NCBI GenBank assembly: GCA_022036555.1 | Contig: CM039131.1 | Location: 37,485,920 to 37,549,919, forward strand | Direction: 5' to 3' | DNA length: 64,000 bases | Origin: Microstegium vimineum | Lineage: Eukaryota; Streptophyta; Magnoliopsida; Poales; Poaceae | Part shown: piece by piece, positions 21,964 to 36,326 of the stretch | Layout of the letters: every line of letters starts with the position of its first letter | Numbering within the stretch: the stretch's first letter is position 1 | Translations under genes and position numbers: made by a program | The notes under the pieces: generated by a model | Seen by the model: the letters and a program-made list of their open reading frames with translations, nothing else | Told to the model about the DNA's origin: nothing | Database searches by the model: none

Positions 21964-24900
21964 TTATGCTCTATGATATAGTTTCTTCAAATAACTTCCG
22001 AGTTGAGGTGAGATAGAATTTGCAGCTCCGTGAACACACTTGTTGTAAGAAAAGTCTTCAGTGGTATCATCGTTCCTCAGCAAAATGAAGCACCTTGTAC
22101 CCGGGTGACTAGGATTCAACCCAATCTGCATGAAAGACAAATGGTCCACATGAAAAAATGACAGCAAATACAAGCCTCTCTGGGATGAAATCGTCAACAG
22201 AACATGTATCATTGATAATCACCTTAATTTCTCTTACTCCAACACCGATCTTTTCAGCCCCTCTGGGATGAAATTTCAGGGCCTCAATTAACTGTGATTT
22301 ATCTGACTCTTTCACATATCCATTTAACGGGTACCTTCATGCAAGTATACATAAATGATAATCAACATATAACTAAAAAAGGAAAGCATTATGCATAAGT
22401 CATGCAAAAATAAACAAGTAAAATAGCTCCATTGAGGGTGATCTTCTTACTCTCTTAGCATGTTCTGTAAGGAAGTGCACATATCAATAATGTTATCCCA
22501 TATACCGACTTTAGCATGAAGAAAGTTCTGGTCGATAGTTATGGCAACACCATTGACGGTCGCACTGCCTTTAGACTTGCATGCTAACCTACATATGGAA
22601 GCATTTTCAGTACTACGTCTATGGGTATCCAGATGATTCTTTTCGACATTCTGAACTTTAGGGCTGCGGAGGAAATCATAGATGCTCTCGTTTTGTTCTG
22701 ATTCATGTGGCTGCAAAATACGGTAACTGTTAGCATCAAATTAAATAACTGAATATCCTGCAGGTATATTTAAGATGGTGGTTTATTTTCTTCATCGACT
22801 ACATAACAAAATACAACAGCCTAACTGCTGGTCAAATCAATGTAGAAAACTACAACAGTCAAGAGATCAGCTTAATTGATCGAAACATCAAGCAGAACTA
22901 ACACTGAGACAGTGATACTCTAAAAATAGAAATCAAACACTCATTGTTGAATTCTATCCATACACAATCTCACAATCAAGCATGGGCACGAAATTGAGAA
23001 GAAATTTTATTAAATATAGTGCATCCATCTTTCTCATAAACTAACTCCACACATTATAAAGCAGTATGGTAAATACTGGTATGGATGGATGTGCATCAAG
23101 CCACACAAAATTGTCATTATCACTTTCTAGAGGGAGTGTATTGAAATGTATCTTAGGAAAATATTGTGCATCTGTCACTATGGCATCATGTTTTGAATAC
23201 ATACACACCTTTCCCGAATGCATAATTTCGAAAGGCCCTGACGTTCCATTAAAAGGCTCTTTGCCCCAAGCAATTGCATCTAGACTTCCACACAGATTGT
23301 CCACTGAACATTGCTTTGCAGCATTTATAAAAGTTTGTGCAGGCCTCTGAGAAAAGAACAGTAAAATCACAATGGGCCTGGAGGCCTTAAACAAAAAATT
23401 CATCTAAACATATCAGTACAAAAATCACATGGTACTTACAGAAAAACATGCTTCAGAAAATGGAGACGAGATTGATAACCGAGTGCGCTGCTGCTTTAAA
23501 CCTTGGCTGCTTATTGCATGGAACTGCCCAGTTACAGACATGCTATCTGCAATAACCAGTAAGTGCTCCCGACGAATATTCCTCCCAATCTCAGTAGTTG
23601 CTGATTTCAAAGACTACAAATATAACAAGTAAAATGAATTCTAAAGATGAAACAATACAGGCAATTAGGCTTGTAAATCTTCATCAAGTGAAAACAAAAA
23701 CCAACGGCAACAAATATGGGGGCACATACTTCAACAAAGTATTTCCACGCTGAGTCTATGCCATATGAACATAAAATATCAGCTACGTTGCTTGGTCGAC
23801 TCAGCTCCCAGTCAATCAACTCCATTACTGGAATGCAAGCATTTTGTAGAGTAGCCCAGAACCTCCCACCTTTGCAATGGTCAGACATACAAACTTTCAC
23901 AAGAAGTTCACCATCATGTTGACACTGGATCTCAACATCCTTAAATTCCAAAAAACCTGCACAGAAACAGAGGATAAGCAGCCAAACATCAATTGCTATC
24001 AGATTTTTTTTCCAAAATGGACAGCAAAATTTTTGCCGTCGTGTTATTAGAAGAGATTGGCCCCGTTTTCAAGGGGAAACCGGGCCATCTTAATAGATGT
24101 AGGAGCAAGTGCAAATCTTTAAAAATGATGCTTTCTAGGGAAATTTTTTAATGCAATAGCATGATCTGGCTGGTGACAGCTTCAGTCCAGAGTGTGAACT
24201 CCCCAATCATTCAAATGAGAGCATCTGATGAGATTCCTTCTTCCCCAAGTCTGTAAAGCATCACCCAATGATCTGCCGCACTATAGTTACAGGAATAATC
24301 TTTTGATGGAAGCTAAGGCGCCTCAGAACTATCCATAGAATCAGTATAGCTTACTGTATATCAGGTGCTTAACACATTTGATAACTTACCAAGTCAGTTA
24401 GTATATTGGTGACTGACTTATTTAAGTCTGTCACGGGTGATAACAGAACAACCTTTGAACCTTTGGCATGGGCATTATTTGCAACTTCATATATAACACT
24501 CTCATAAAGAACTTAAGAGCATACTCCCTCTCCCTTTTTAAGTGTCACTATGGTATTTGTGCTGGTCAAACTTTTTAAGTTTGACTAGGCTTGCAGAATT
24601 TTTTAGCAACATTTGTATCTCCAAAGAAGTTTTATTATGAAAATAGATTCAACGATCTATCTAACTTATGTAATAAAAATATTAATGTTTTCTTCAAATA
24701 CATTTGGTCAAAGTTGAGTATGTTTGATTTCTCAGTAAGTGAGAACGACAATTAAAATGGGATGGAGGGAATACCCACTATCTAGTGTAAATAACATATA
24801 AGCTCTAAATAACAACCTACCAGTTTTATTCATTCGGACATCAATCAACATGAGAAGTTCCTAAAAGATACAGTAATATTGCTGATAAGTCTAGGAATGT

Positions 24901-27900
24901 GGGGCACTTTATTCATGATTGGAAGGGGAATTACAGAGGCCAACCTAATTAGAATAGCAGCGGCAGAGAGGATCGCCCTCCCTAGGAGGCTCTGATCAAC
25001 TAACTCTGCTTTTACTTTTCCCACCTGGGAAGCTGAAGCACTTCCTATTATTTCTCCAGATCCTATTCTTTAGCTAGCTAATGCAAATAACTGGGCCTAA
25101 TCCAACCAACTGAGATGGCTCTAGCCACTAGAGGCAGCCGCACCCTCCTTCTTACTGTACCGCTGCCCAATGAAGGAGTTCACAACACTTGCTTTATGTC
25201 CGATTAAAACAAAATCCTTCCTTATTTTCCCAAGCCGAAAGTAAGCCCGAATCTATAAAACAGGGTGGAATACAACTCCAATGATTTGTTAAGTTACTTT
25301 CATTCCCAAATCTAGTGACTTAGCATTGTAGTAGTAAACAGCTGGTTTGCACTTATAAAACCATCACAATTATATCCATCAACAGACCTGGAATTTAGCC
25401 AAATTTAAAACCATCACAATTATAATCATGGGCATGTGATGTGTGCTGTGCCTTGTTTGGATTCTCTCTTTTAATGCAATTACATACAACCCTCCTGTGT
25501 ATTAGAGAGAAAAAAACTCCCTATATATTATGGACTCCTATGACAGCTAAATTTTGTGGTTAATGTCTGCTTAAGAGAATACAATTTTTTTTCTACAAAA
25601 TCATGTGATATTAGAATAATAAAAAGCCATACAAGCAACAGCTGGAAATATTTTACCTCTCAACTGCAGCTTAGGAAGGGATCCCATCACAGGCCTAAAA
25701 AGCTGTGACAAGCTAAGGAGGTGTCCGGCCCAAGACAGGCCAATGGACCCACAGATACTATAACACGGGTACTGTAGTGAATTGCAAAAAACCATCTAGA
25801 TTTAGGATTAGCTCTAGAAGCTACGAGTACTTGTGAGTTGAGTCGAGGCCTCCCTATAAATATAAGGGGAGATACATCCTTTGAGATTAAGAAAAATAAT
25901 AATTTAGGGTAAAACCAATCTCATCCTCTCTCTCCAGTGCCCACGCCCAGCCTCCCTCTCTATGGCACGGCCAGCCATAGGGCTACAGTTCCTCCCTTCT
26001 AATCCCTCTAATTCTCCCAGTTTTACCCTCTAATTAAGTGCAATTCACCATAAATCGGACGTGTGAATGAATTCTATAGGCTATAACTCAAACCATAATT
26101 TCTAAGAGACTTAACTTCTACAAAAAAAATCATAATAAATATACGAGGTATATTATGTAAATTGTAACAACCTTTCAACAGTATATCCAGTATGCTTGGA
26201 ATCACTCTTTTCTTGATAGTGTCCAACTCAGACATTGAGTTAGGTTCAACTAGTGCTACGACAGTGATGCAACATGTTAGGGTTTCAATATCCTCATCAC
26301 ATACTACACATTTTCTGCAGAGTAAAAATTTTACACGTGAAAGAAAAGTGTTAGAGATCTAAACAAAAAAAGTAGAATACGAATAACAATGACTGCATAA
26401 TTATATATTTATAATAAGTAGAGATGTGGCTCAATATGACTGCAAATAAAAAATTAAACATGTTAGCGATTTTGATACAATAATTCCGTAAGCCTAAACA
26501 TTTTAATATAAGATATTTTCAAGAATATATTTAAAAAAAACTATAAATATTTATATTTAATGATAATCATATTATTCAAAATTTAAGCATGTTACTAATT
26601 TTGATACAATAAAAAATATTTATTTTTAATAAAAACCATATTGAATTCTAATAATTCAAAAAGATAGGTTTAGATGAACATATTGTATAAAATATGAAAC
26701 AGAAAAAAAAAATCTACAACCACTAGCTTTTTTCAACCTTCTAGGCCATGTACATTGAAAAAATGATTACTAATACAAAATAATAATATTACTTAAATAT
26801 AATTATTTTGTAGTAATCTATAGTTAGCAAATGCAAAACATTTTTCGTATTCTTGGTACACATCAATAAATATAACATACATGCCCATAGAAAATAGAAC
26901 CTACATATAATTGCTCATTGTGTACACATATAGTGAAACATTTGTTCTTTCACTGCCCCTGTTATTCCCTTTATCCCAAATTATAAGACGTTTTAGCTTT
27001 TCTAAATGCATTGCTTTTGTTATGCATTTAGACATAATGTATATCTAAGTGGATAGCAAAAACTATGTATTAGAAAAAACAAAACATCTTATAATTTGGA
27101 ACTGAGGGAGTAGCTTTCAAAGATGGCCTTGCAATCCCTTTATGGAATTTTAATTATCCTCCTAGCCTAGAGCATCTGGATGGTGACAAATGAGTGGATA
27201 ATTCAAGCAAGTCTCACCTTGTGTAGGAGCTTGTAAAGCTAAGTTTAAACATGAATTCACAATACTTAAGCAACGTGTGGCATCACTGGTCGTACTTGTT
27301 TAATATATTTCTAATGAGGGCAAACCCCTCCCAATTCATCCAAAAAGAAGAGGATGTGAAATAAGCTACATCGCTAAAAACAAGACAAATAAATAGATAT
27401 AGACATTTATTGAGACACAAATAGATTTGGTGCTTTTTTCAACACACAAATAGGTTTGGTGCTTACCTCCTTGAGATACGAATTGATGGGATTACATTGT
27501 TTAGCTGACTTCTGGTGGCGTTATACTCTTTTACAAGTTCTTCTATAACAAATCTCAATCTTAATCTTTTTTTCTTCATCATTTCCTGTAAAACAAATAG
27601 TTATATACCAATTTCAAAACGCAAATAAAAGAAAGAAATCCTTGTTCATTTACGTATAGGAAGGACAAAAAAAGAATAAGACCTTGTTTATATGAAAATG
27701 GGTGGTCCAAGTTCCTTCTTTTCTTATTTTGTCGTGTCCATCATATCTAATAACAAAATGCAACATTAAATAATATAAAATGCATAGTATTAAAAGAGTA
27801 AATGACAGGAAAAACAATGTTTAAGTAAACTAACATAATCATGATTGTTTCAACCAAATCAGAGAAGTTCACTCGCTCAAGATGGTTTTTAACTTCTAGG

Positions 27901-30900
27901 GATGCATATTCCACACCATATCTATACTTCTTCAAATGCCTCGACAGGAAAAGCAAACCAATATGATCCCTCGAATTTGTAGCCTTGTGACACTTAAATA
28001 CTTCCTGCACAACAAATTTAAGCATATCATGACATAAAAAATAGAGAGCGATGTCCACATAATAAGTATAGACATTAATAGAAACAGAAATAGAATATTA
28101 CTTGTAGATTCATGAGAGGGGAGTCCTCTAAACCATTAACTGGGTGTTCCAAAGCTCCATATGCAGCCTCTGAAATGGAACAACCTGCCCAACAACCTAC
28201 CGGGGCGCCGAGTTTATCTACCATATCATCAGAATCAGCACTATCATAAGAGAATTGCACTATTTGCTGCCCGTAAGAACTTCTAACAGTTCCATCATAA
28301 GCAACGTGTATATCTCTCAAATGATACATTAATTTTCTTGTCAATGTCCCTGGCACATCAGCATTTTCGCTAAAGAAGTTTGCCCTGCCAGATATAGCAT
28401 GCAGAAGACATTCCAGTGGGTTTAAACCCTCAATGAAGGAATTCCTGATCACAGCATAAAGGTTTTGACCTCCCACACGTTCATTAGTACCCTCAGCTTC
28501 ATAGTTCAATGATTTCTGTCTATTCCAGCTGATACATGAGAGTTGGGAAGGAATTCTGAAGGAAAATTTGCTTGCTGGAAGTTGGAGACCAACACAAGCA
28601 GTTTGTTGAGCATATTTCATCATGCTACCCTTGCTTCCTGCATTAATCATCACCATCATTGAATTACATTTACTAACATGTTGTTGCACCATTTTTAATA
28701 GATCACTGAAGACATCTTTAAATGCCATGATTGAAGATCTAATAACTGATGGATTTCTCTGGATACAATCAGATTGTCTGTAAGTTACATCTTCAGTTTC
28801 ATCGTGACACTTTAGAACTGGTATGTTAATTGGATCTAGCAATATTTGCTTGATTCGGAAAGCTTCTTCAGCTTCATCCAATGCCAGCTTAATTCCCTCG
28901 GTTAGTTTTCTCCTTGAGTAATGGTCTGAGAACATGTAGAGATCTGAAAGAGAGACACTTAAACCCCTCATTGTTAAGAACTCACATAATACTTCTTGTG
29001 CAGAAGAAAGGAAGTCAAGTGCCTTGCAACCATACTGTTTGAACATGACAGAGAAAAGACCAGATGTGTTATTTTGCAGCCAAGAAGACCCCAGTAAGCA
29101 GGTAAGCACTTCACCCTTTAAGATGTATAACAACTTCCTCTCACAACTGAATTTCATGTCTGAAGGAAGAAGCATGCTGAAAAGTTGTTTACCAGTCCAC
29201 AGAGAACCTTCAAAATTCATAGATTTAATAACTGCTGGTACTGGTGTTGATACTGGAAGGCATAGCATTTGAAGCTGCTGCAATTCAGATTTCTTCAGAA
29301 AAACATCTGTACTTGTTAACAAATGTGCAGCAGCTAGAGAGTCATGTGTTAGTGACACCAAACTTCGACCATCTTGCATATTCAACAGCTGGCGGTGTAA
29401 GCTTACCAGCTCTCCAAGCTCAATTCTTGATCGTACAGATTGTGGGATATATCCATGCAAACAATCACCATCAAAATCTCCCAGAAAAGGTGTACAACAT
29501 AGTGGATTGATTGATACAACAGAGTGAATTGGTAGAATTTTTGCAGAGAATGCAATCAGTGAATGTTGATGGACTGAAGGAGGCCTGTTGATGAGAATAA
29601 GATCACCATCCTGCAATGGTCTATAGGCAATGTCACCAATTTCTAGCTGATCTGCCTTCCGAACAAACATTAACTTTCCATTTCGCCGAATAAATAGTTC
29701 TTCCTTGGCTAGAAGTTGCAGGTTGCACTTCAAATTTATATTTTCAAAATTATACAAATTAACGTGCTCAGAAACAACCAAGCTTGAGGCTAAATCTTCA
29801 GGAATGCCAATTTCCCATAACTTAATTTTTGGGTCCCCGACCATAGTACTCCTAAAAGCATTATCTGATCTTTTGCTGAGAACAACATCCTTTAGCCATT
29901 TCATTCCAGACAGATCTGTGGATGCCTCCCCATCTGTCTTTTTAGAGTACAACTGAAAGAGATAAAAATGTCAATGAATAATGTTAAAGAATTACTAGCA
30001 CCACAATTGTAATATTAGAATCGTAACTTATTATTGTTACTAGCGCTTAACAATTGTTTGTCTTCCTTGTTCCAAAGTGACTTCCATAGATAATTACTCC
30101 ATCCGTTCAAACAATGCTTGTTGTTTTAGCCTCTTCTACTACAGTCAACATACTTGTTCTACAATGTTGAGGCAACTTGCCAACCTTTCCCAATCCTACC
30201 CCTCAATTCCTTCATTAACTAGTATGGAAAGAGTACGTGTGTGCTTTTGACATCATAAATGCAGTAATGCACACTTTATGGAGGATTAAATACGGGTTGG
30301 ATAGTCAGTTTATCTACCTCAATTCTTCTGCCCAGGCTAAAATAACAACTAACAGGTATTGTGAAACAGAGGGAGTAGGTAGCTAAAGCTCTTAAGATAA
30401 TTAATAGTTTCAATAAATTGAAGGTTTAAGTTCCTTCAGTGCAATTGAGTTGGATTTGAGTGGAAACTTATGAACACTCACACATCAGATACAGATATTC
30501 TTTTGATACTTATCGACACAAATACTTCTCATATACTAATCGAACAAGTATCAGATGTTTTCATGGTAGAATGTTTTCATGATTTCATTGTAACAGTTCC
30601 GAAAGATGCATTTGATCACTTTCAAAAAGTCTGCCGCTCTCTTTTGCAGTCAGGTTAAGTTCTAGGGAAAAGGCTTAGCTGCATAGGTCATACTAGAGTA
30701 GTAGAGTTCAGAACACAATAAACCAGATATTCTCAAATAAGAGCAACATAGTTTTGTCTGATGAGTGATAACCCAACGAATTACAAGTGTTAAACATAAT
30801 GGTTCATCAACAACATCTAGGTTAGAGTGATATAATTGGGTATGGACAAAATAGAAACTTTGATTGAATCGTTTGCATTCAAACACTTGATTTTAACTAC

Positions 30901-33900
30901 GAACCCAGATCCGACAGATCCGGATGACTTATATCATCCTATATGGATACTGCAATACAGAAAAGAAGATAATATATTTCTTGCCTTGGATGACTTCAGG
31001 CATTCTGAAACTCGGCCTGAGACTAGTGAACTTGCAAGAACACTGAACTGTGGATGCTGGCGGTAGTCATCAATTCTCCTACTGACATCAACCATCCTCT
31101 TGTAAGCTTTTGTTCTGTCATCCTACTTCAAGCATGCAATGAACAAAATCACGTGTTTACATTTGAGATGCCAACGTGGTTCGAATATGTACTGTAGCAT
31201 GACATAAGTGGCTAGCATTCAATAGGGTTAACTAAATGAAAAGAAGGTTATTAATCATGAATGGCTGGAAAATGATGAATGGATAAAAGATTTAACAAAA
31301 AAACAATAGTACTTACAAATGTTAGACGTCCATCTGAAAGCCCATATCCGACTTCTACAACACGATGGCAATTAGGAGTTACTGGTAAACATGATAGAAA
31401 CAATAGCTCCCGCCTTGAAACAAATTGTTTGATAAGTTCAGGGTCAGTTTTCTTCAACATGTAGAAGATCTGCAAATATAAATGAAACAAACAGGTCTTA
31501 CTATTTGAAACATGATATATATGTGAATACAAGGAGCTGAGGAGCGGATTGTCCTTGTTTGGCAATCACAATTATATTTTTTGTATGTTGTGAATAATCA
31601 AAATAACAATTCAATAAAGAAATACTACAAACAGTATGAGTAACCTCAAATCCCCTTTTTTGTATCCTACATTGTACATTTTAAATCACCAGTTTCTGCT
31701 ACTATTACTTGAGCCAAAGTAGCAGTGACCCAATTTAAAAACAAAAGCAAAAACAGTCTTTTCTGGAGGAGGAGGGGGCTGCAGATTAGTATATCTATAC
31801 TGTAATCCAACATGGAACAGCCTTTGGCAAAGATGAATGGCTGAAAAAAATTACTTGGTAGGGCGACAATATTATCTTGGTCATATTTGACTGGACTTGC
31901 TTATTCTCAGAAGGTACAAAATCCCAATAATCCTGGGGCAGGCCTTCAAGCAAACCTTTACCCTTTGATCTATTAGACACTCTTTCAGCAGCTTCTGCAA
32001 CAATTGAAATTCTTTCCATCACGCTAGGGTTTCTGTACAGTTTACTCTTGGATAATAATACTCTTGGACTTGACAGCGTCTTAAAGATTACGCTAGGGTA
32101 AAGTTTAGATCCATCCTTCTGTCCAGCAAAAACACAAGATTTAATACAAGGTGGAAGAAATATGCACCGATAGAACTAAAGATGCACTTACCGAGCAATA
32201 CTTGCATGTTGATGTTGCTCGAACAGTTTCTCTCCCCAATCTCTTCAATAAAGCAAAGAGTAATTTATAAGAGAAAGGCATAGTTTCACTTAACAGTGGG
32301 ACATTGCCTCATTGGGTCATTATGGAAGTGTAAACATTAGTGCCATAACAAGAGCACCTCTACTACTTTTAGGAATTGATAAAACCATGATAAGAAAATG
32401 CAATAGGCAAATGCCATATATAAAAACTTGTCCCTACTTTCCCTGAAAGGAGCAACCCTTGGAATACCAGAAGCAAGGTTATACAAGAGAAAATAAACAA
32501 TGAAGAAACATAGGTACCCTACTATGCTACATGCCAACATACAAAGATGACCTATTTCTAAAGCTCATTTAACACAAACCTATCCTGCGCAAACATGAAG
32601 AGCAACCTGTGGAACTAAACATACCATTACCTACCAAAACATAAGTAAACTGAGCCAGGATGTTACCGAGTAGCCATGTGCTTCCATATGTTAAAAACTA
32701 AATAGAACATCTTGGGTAAAATCACTTATAAGCAGTTGAACAACATCAATTAGTCCATAAGTGGAACTAGGAAATTATACAAATATAAATTTATCATGCC
32801 TAAGAGTTCTATTTAAAAAAATTTAGCTAGAGTAAATTCGACTGTATGTTTAACTATTAGTACAATTCACAAAGTAATCAAATGTATTGCGAATTAAACT
32901 TTGATGCGAACAATAAATTATTATATTATATTTATTTTTATTTTTTTATCGAACACGCAGGAGAGCTGCGTATCTTTGTATTAAGAAGAGAAAAGGGGCA
33001 AGAGCCCTTACAGAAAACACCCACACACTTAACACACGCACCACTTTCTAACTAACAGACCAAATACACCTCCACACAATGGTCCTACTGTCTATCATCA
33101 GACTCAAGAGAAGAGAAAGCTTCTCGAGCCTTTGCAATATTCCAGTAACGCTGTTCCTCGATTGCAACCAACAAGGCGCCTGCCAAGCTAGGAGGATAGC
33201 CATCAAAAACACATCGGTTGCGATGATTCCAAATTGTCCATGCCCCAAGGATGATGAGCGAGTTGAGCTCCTTTTTGTGCGAACCATCCATTCTGGACTC
33301 TGCTTTGGCCCACCACTCATCAAAGGAGGGTTCATCATGTTGTGGCGAAAGGGCCTGCAGACCCACTCTCCTTAGCAAGGCAAACCAGAATTCTTGTGCA
33401 AACACACACGACATTAACAGATGATTGATAGTCTCTTCTTCTTGATCACAATGGGGGCAGCTAGCAGGATGCGGGAGACCTCGACGAGAAAGCCTATCTG
33501 CTGTCCAACACTTGTTATGTGCAACTAACCACATAAAGAAGTGGCATTTACCTGGGGCCCAAGTTTTCCAAATACGCTTCCAAGGTCCGAATTCAATGGA
33601 ACCAATGAATGGAAAAGGTGACTAACATAAGAAACAATACAGAGAATAATAACTTTTCAGTAAGCATCGAACTGATATATACATTTTTTTTAAAAGCATT
33701 ATACTGTTTTCGTGTGTAAAGGATTACATACTGTTTTCGTGTGTAAAGCATTATAGTGTTTCCTTTACCTACCTACTGAAACAAATAGGTAAAGGATTAC
33801 GTGAGAGGTAACTTGCAGCAAACAAATTCAACAATGAATAGCATAATTGAATGTAGTAATACTGATGTTTGTTTTACAGTCTTTTATTCTGTTTCTAGGA

Positions 33901-34777
33901 CTCTCTATCCCTGCTTTAGTTCATCAGATGAACAAGGACAGCCCTTGACAAAATGGCCAGATAATCTGAAAGTCATTTTATGACTAAATTATGGTATCAA
34001 TTAACTTTGGCAAAGAGAAAAAACATGTAGTGCTTAATGAGGATAAAAATAGGTCAGTCAGGAAGGTACAAACCTTCATATTTATGCCTTCCCTGGGACT
34101 GAGACAGCCAGGACATATTTGGTTTAGAAAGTGAACAACGTCATTGATAAAATATGGGCTGTGCACCGTTGCCGCCAGTTTAGTCACACCGAAATGCCCT
34201 AAAATTTTTGACAAATTGATTCCGTTTGCACAAAAATGCACAAAAAGCACATGCTTCAACATGGCATGCTTAATATCACTTTTTTAGTGCTTAATAGTAC
34301 TCACCATCACAGTCGCGCCCACTTTTTGATCCACATGTCTCACACTGTGTCGAACCATTTGGTAGTCCTAACTTGGGACTTGTGACATCACTCACTTCGA
34401 TTATGCTCATGCTGCTCAATTTTTCCTGAAATGGTTAAATAATTGCATAAAATTATCTCTGACAACACAACACAATGCAATGAACAGAATAATCAAATTA
34501 CACTATGTGCTGACTTGACAAGAAAATAAGCATTTGCATCAATGACCAGAAGCATAGAGTATAAGTTGTAGAAACTTGCTCTTCTCAAAAAACAAAAAAG
34601 AAAGTAAAGTGTAAAAGTGTAACGATGCTCAACACTTTAATTTGAAAAGGGGGAGGGGGAGGGGGGGGGGGTGTTAAAGTTATGCAAAATTAAAAAACAT
34701 ACCATATCTGTATTGGTCATGAGATCAAATTTTATGGCATTCAGAGCAGCTTCAGGAAGTTCACGATGTAGCTCCAT
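21964..34777 (-). CDS. NRPD1: Largest subunit of RNA polymerase IV (NRPD1), 18 coding exons
   Basis: Coding exons: 34777-34703, 34425-34305, 34198-34074, 32242-32192, 32118-31855, 31469-31317, 31122-30985, 29952-28102, 28004-27835, 27746-27683, about 27585-27468, 26314-26172, 23956-23730, 23613-23440, 23346-23209, 22710-22451, 22334-22223, 22125-21964. Phases join throughout, giving about 1448 residues, close to the roughly 1450 usual for NRPD1. Visible features: an N-terminal CETCG...GRDCDGHFG zinc/clamp region (residues 55-75) and the metal-A motif DFDGD at about 468-472 (29464-29478), followed by CLHGY, which favours NRPD1 over NRPE1. A C-terminal DeCL domain (FHPRGAEKIGVGV, FSYNKCV) sits at about 1370-1430. 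No NRPE1-type repeat tail is present. Pol IV makes short transcripts in the nucleus that RDR2 and DCL3 turn into 24-nt siRNAs for RNA-directed DNA methylation. No coding break is seen. The first exon is non-coding (about 36327-36530). Confidence 0.93.
24522..24773. mobile_element. Stowaway-like MITE in an NRPD1 intron
   Basis: TACTCCCTC at the left end and GGAGGGAATA at the right, with the GGTCAAACTT/GGTCAAAGTT interior typical of grass Stowaway elements. It lies in the 2.2-kb intron 23957-26171. Confidence 0.75.
25771..26051. repeat. Short LTR-like or MITE-like unit with TATA box
   Basis: Ends TGTAGTGAATTGCA and TGCAATTCACCA are inverted repeats. The interior has CCCTATAAATATAAGGG near 25850. 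It could be a TRIM-type solo LTR or a MITE; no clear target duplication is seen. Confidence 0.4.
26963..27112. mobile_element. Short Stowaway-like MITE in an NRPD1 intron
   Basis: Ends TATTCCCTTTATCCCAAATTA and TAATTTGGAACTGAGGGAGTA are imperfect inverted repeats; total about 150 bp with a palindromic interior. Confidence 0.75.
30095..30377. mobile_element. MITE with long imperfect TIRs in an NRPD1 intron
   Basis: Left TACTCCATCCGTTCAAACAA with TTGTTTTAGCC; right GGCTAAAATAACAA and GAAACAGAGGGAGTA. TA duplication. It lies in intron 29953-30984. Confidence 0.75.
32936..33605 (-). mobile_element. 5'-truncated LINE (3' end only) in an NRPD1 intron
   Basis: The minus strand encodes, at about 33605-33085, the C-terminal zf-RVT-type domain of a plant LINE ORF2: CHFFMWLVAHNKCWTADRL, then a CPHC...HLLMSC zinc-like pattern, and WNHRNRCVFDG. 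The 3' end has the AAAGATACGCAGCTCTCCTG tail seen in plant LINEs, followed by an A-rich tail at 32931-32948. RT and endonuclease parts are absent. It sits in the intron 32243-34073 in the same orientation as NRPD1. Confidence 0.8.
34640..34674 (+). repeat. G-rich tract in an NRPD1 intron
   Basis: A run of G with a few A and T on the plus strand (C-rich on the NRPD1 coding strand), about 30 bases before the second exon's donor side. Confidence 0.7.
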
Positions 34778-35042
34778 CCTGCACAGGAGTCACATGGAAA
34801 ATAATTCATGCTGGGAGAAGTAGAAACCAGACAGAAGGAATAACAAACCACAAATATTAGTGTAAACAGCAAGAAATACAACATAAGAATATGACATTGA
34901 TATACATTTGTTTTAATCCATAGTATAAATAGTCTTAATGAAATAGTAATTAAATGAGAAATCTCACTCTAAAATGCAAGCATGTAGACTATCTTAGTTT
35001 GTTTTACTTTTTGCATGCTATACTATACAGCATTTCAAATAT

Positions 35043-35270
35043 TTCTTTTTTCTTTGAACACCCAGGAGAGTTGTGTATCTTTTATACTAACTTATTAAGA
35101 AGGAAAAAGGGGTACTTAGAAACCTCAAAACAACAAAGATAACACCTCAACACACCCCGACACACACGGCCACAACAACCCACACAAACTTACAAACAAA
35201 CAATCCCAGACACACAGACACAACAAACACAAACACAAACACACACACTCACAAACAAAACCTCCGATTG
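35043..35270 (-). mobile_element. Second LINE 3' tail, in the NRPD1 5' UTR intron
   Basis: The minus strand has the same type of tail as the LINE at 32936 (AAAGATACACAACTCTCCTG then A-rich). The C/A-rich plus-strand sequence beside it is the element's 3' UTR. No coding part is left. Confidence 0.6.
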
Positions 35271-36326
35271 GAATACCAAAGTTAACAAATTAACAAAGAA
35301 AAATACAATAGCAAGCATGTCAAATCACTCGCCCTGAGAGGCTGCTACATGTGACAAGTTCTGACAGCACTGTGCTCCTAAGTCCTACTCCGTATCACCT
35401 ATGGTATGCTCACTTTCTTACAACCACAGAAGGTGTTATTCCTTTCCAATAACATCAAACAAAGCTTCTGAACTCTGAAAACAATGAAGATTTAGAGCTA
35501 CATTCTGACCTTCAGCGTCCGTTGATTTTGATAATGAAAATTAAGCACTTCAAATAACTTCAAATGAGCACTTCAATTTCAAGTAACGACCAGAAATCAG
35601 TTTTAATAGATGGATCACCAGATTAGAGAATCGCTGACTCTGCCGTGGCATTGTCAGGCCACCAGCTCAGGCCTCAGAGGAAGTGCATGCCCTCGCAGCA
35701 GGCCACAGGCCTTTTTCAAGTGCCATTCTCTAACAACGTGGGCCACGGAGATGACTAGGACTATTGCATCACAGTAATGGTGATGTCTGGGGATTTGAGG
35801 AAACCTTTCAGAAATCAAAATACTATACAAATATTCGACTGTTGAGGCATGGAAGCCTCGATCATCCTCTGCAACGGACATGGGCTTGGCAATTAGAAGA
35901 AAACAACACCACAAATCTTACCCTCGGGATCCAAATCCACCAGCTGACCCCATTCGCCAACTCTCGCAAGTCATTACTCGCTCCCCGATCACGTGTACCA
36001 TATAAAGCTTCTATTCATCACGTACGCTAAACCTGCAACCTCGTATAGAGCACGTGCTAAATCCCTGCTGGGGGAACTTCAGTTCACCAGCCCCAACCTC
36101 TCACGGACGCAAACGCCGGCCCCGAAAAAACAGGGCAATCAGCACGGCGAGACGGAGCAAAAGCCAAAAGGAAAAAAACCCACCCCGGGATCAGAGTAAA
36201 AACCAGAAATCAAGCGAATAAACCCCGCGACCAGAGAAAAAACTAGAAATCAAGGGAATAAGCGATGCGCACTAGCATTGCACCGCACGGGGATCAGGAA
36301 CCATGTGAATGCGATGAACTACTCAC

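Noticed and set aside
24060..24095. GGCCCCGTTTTC...GAAACCGGGCC palindrome in an NRPD1 intron
   Set aside because: Short inverted repeat without flanking duplication or other copies in the window.
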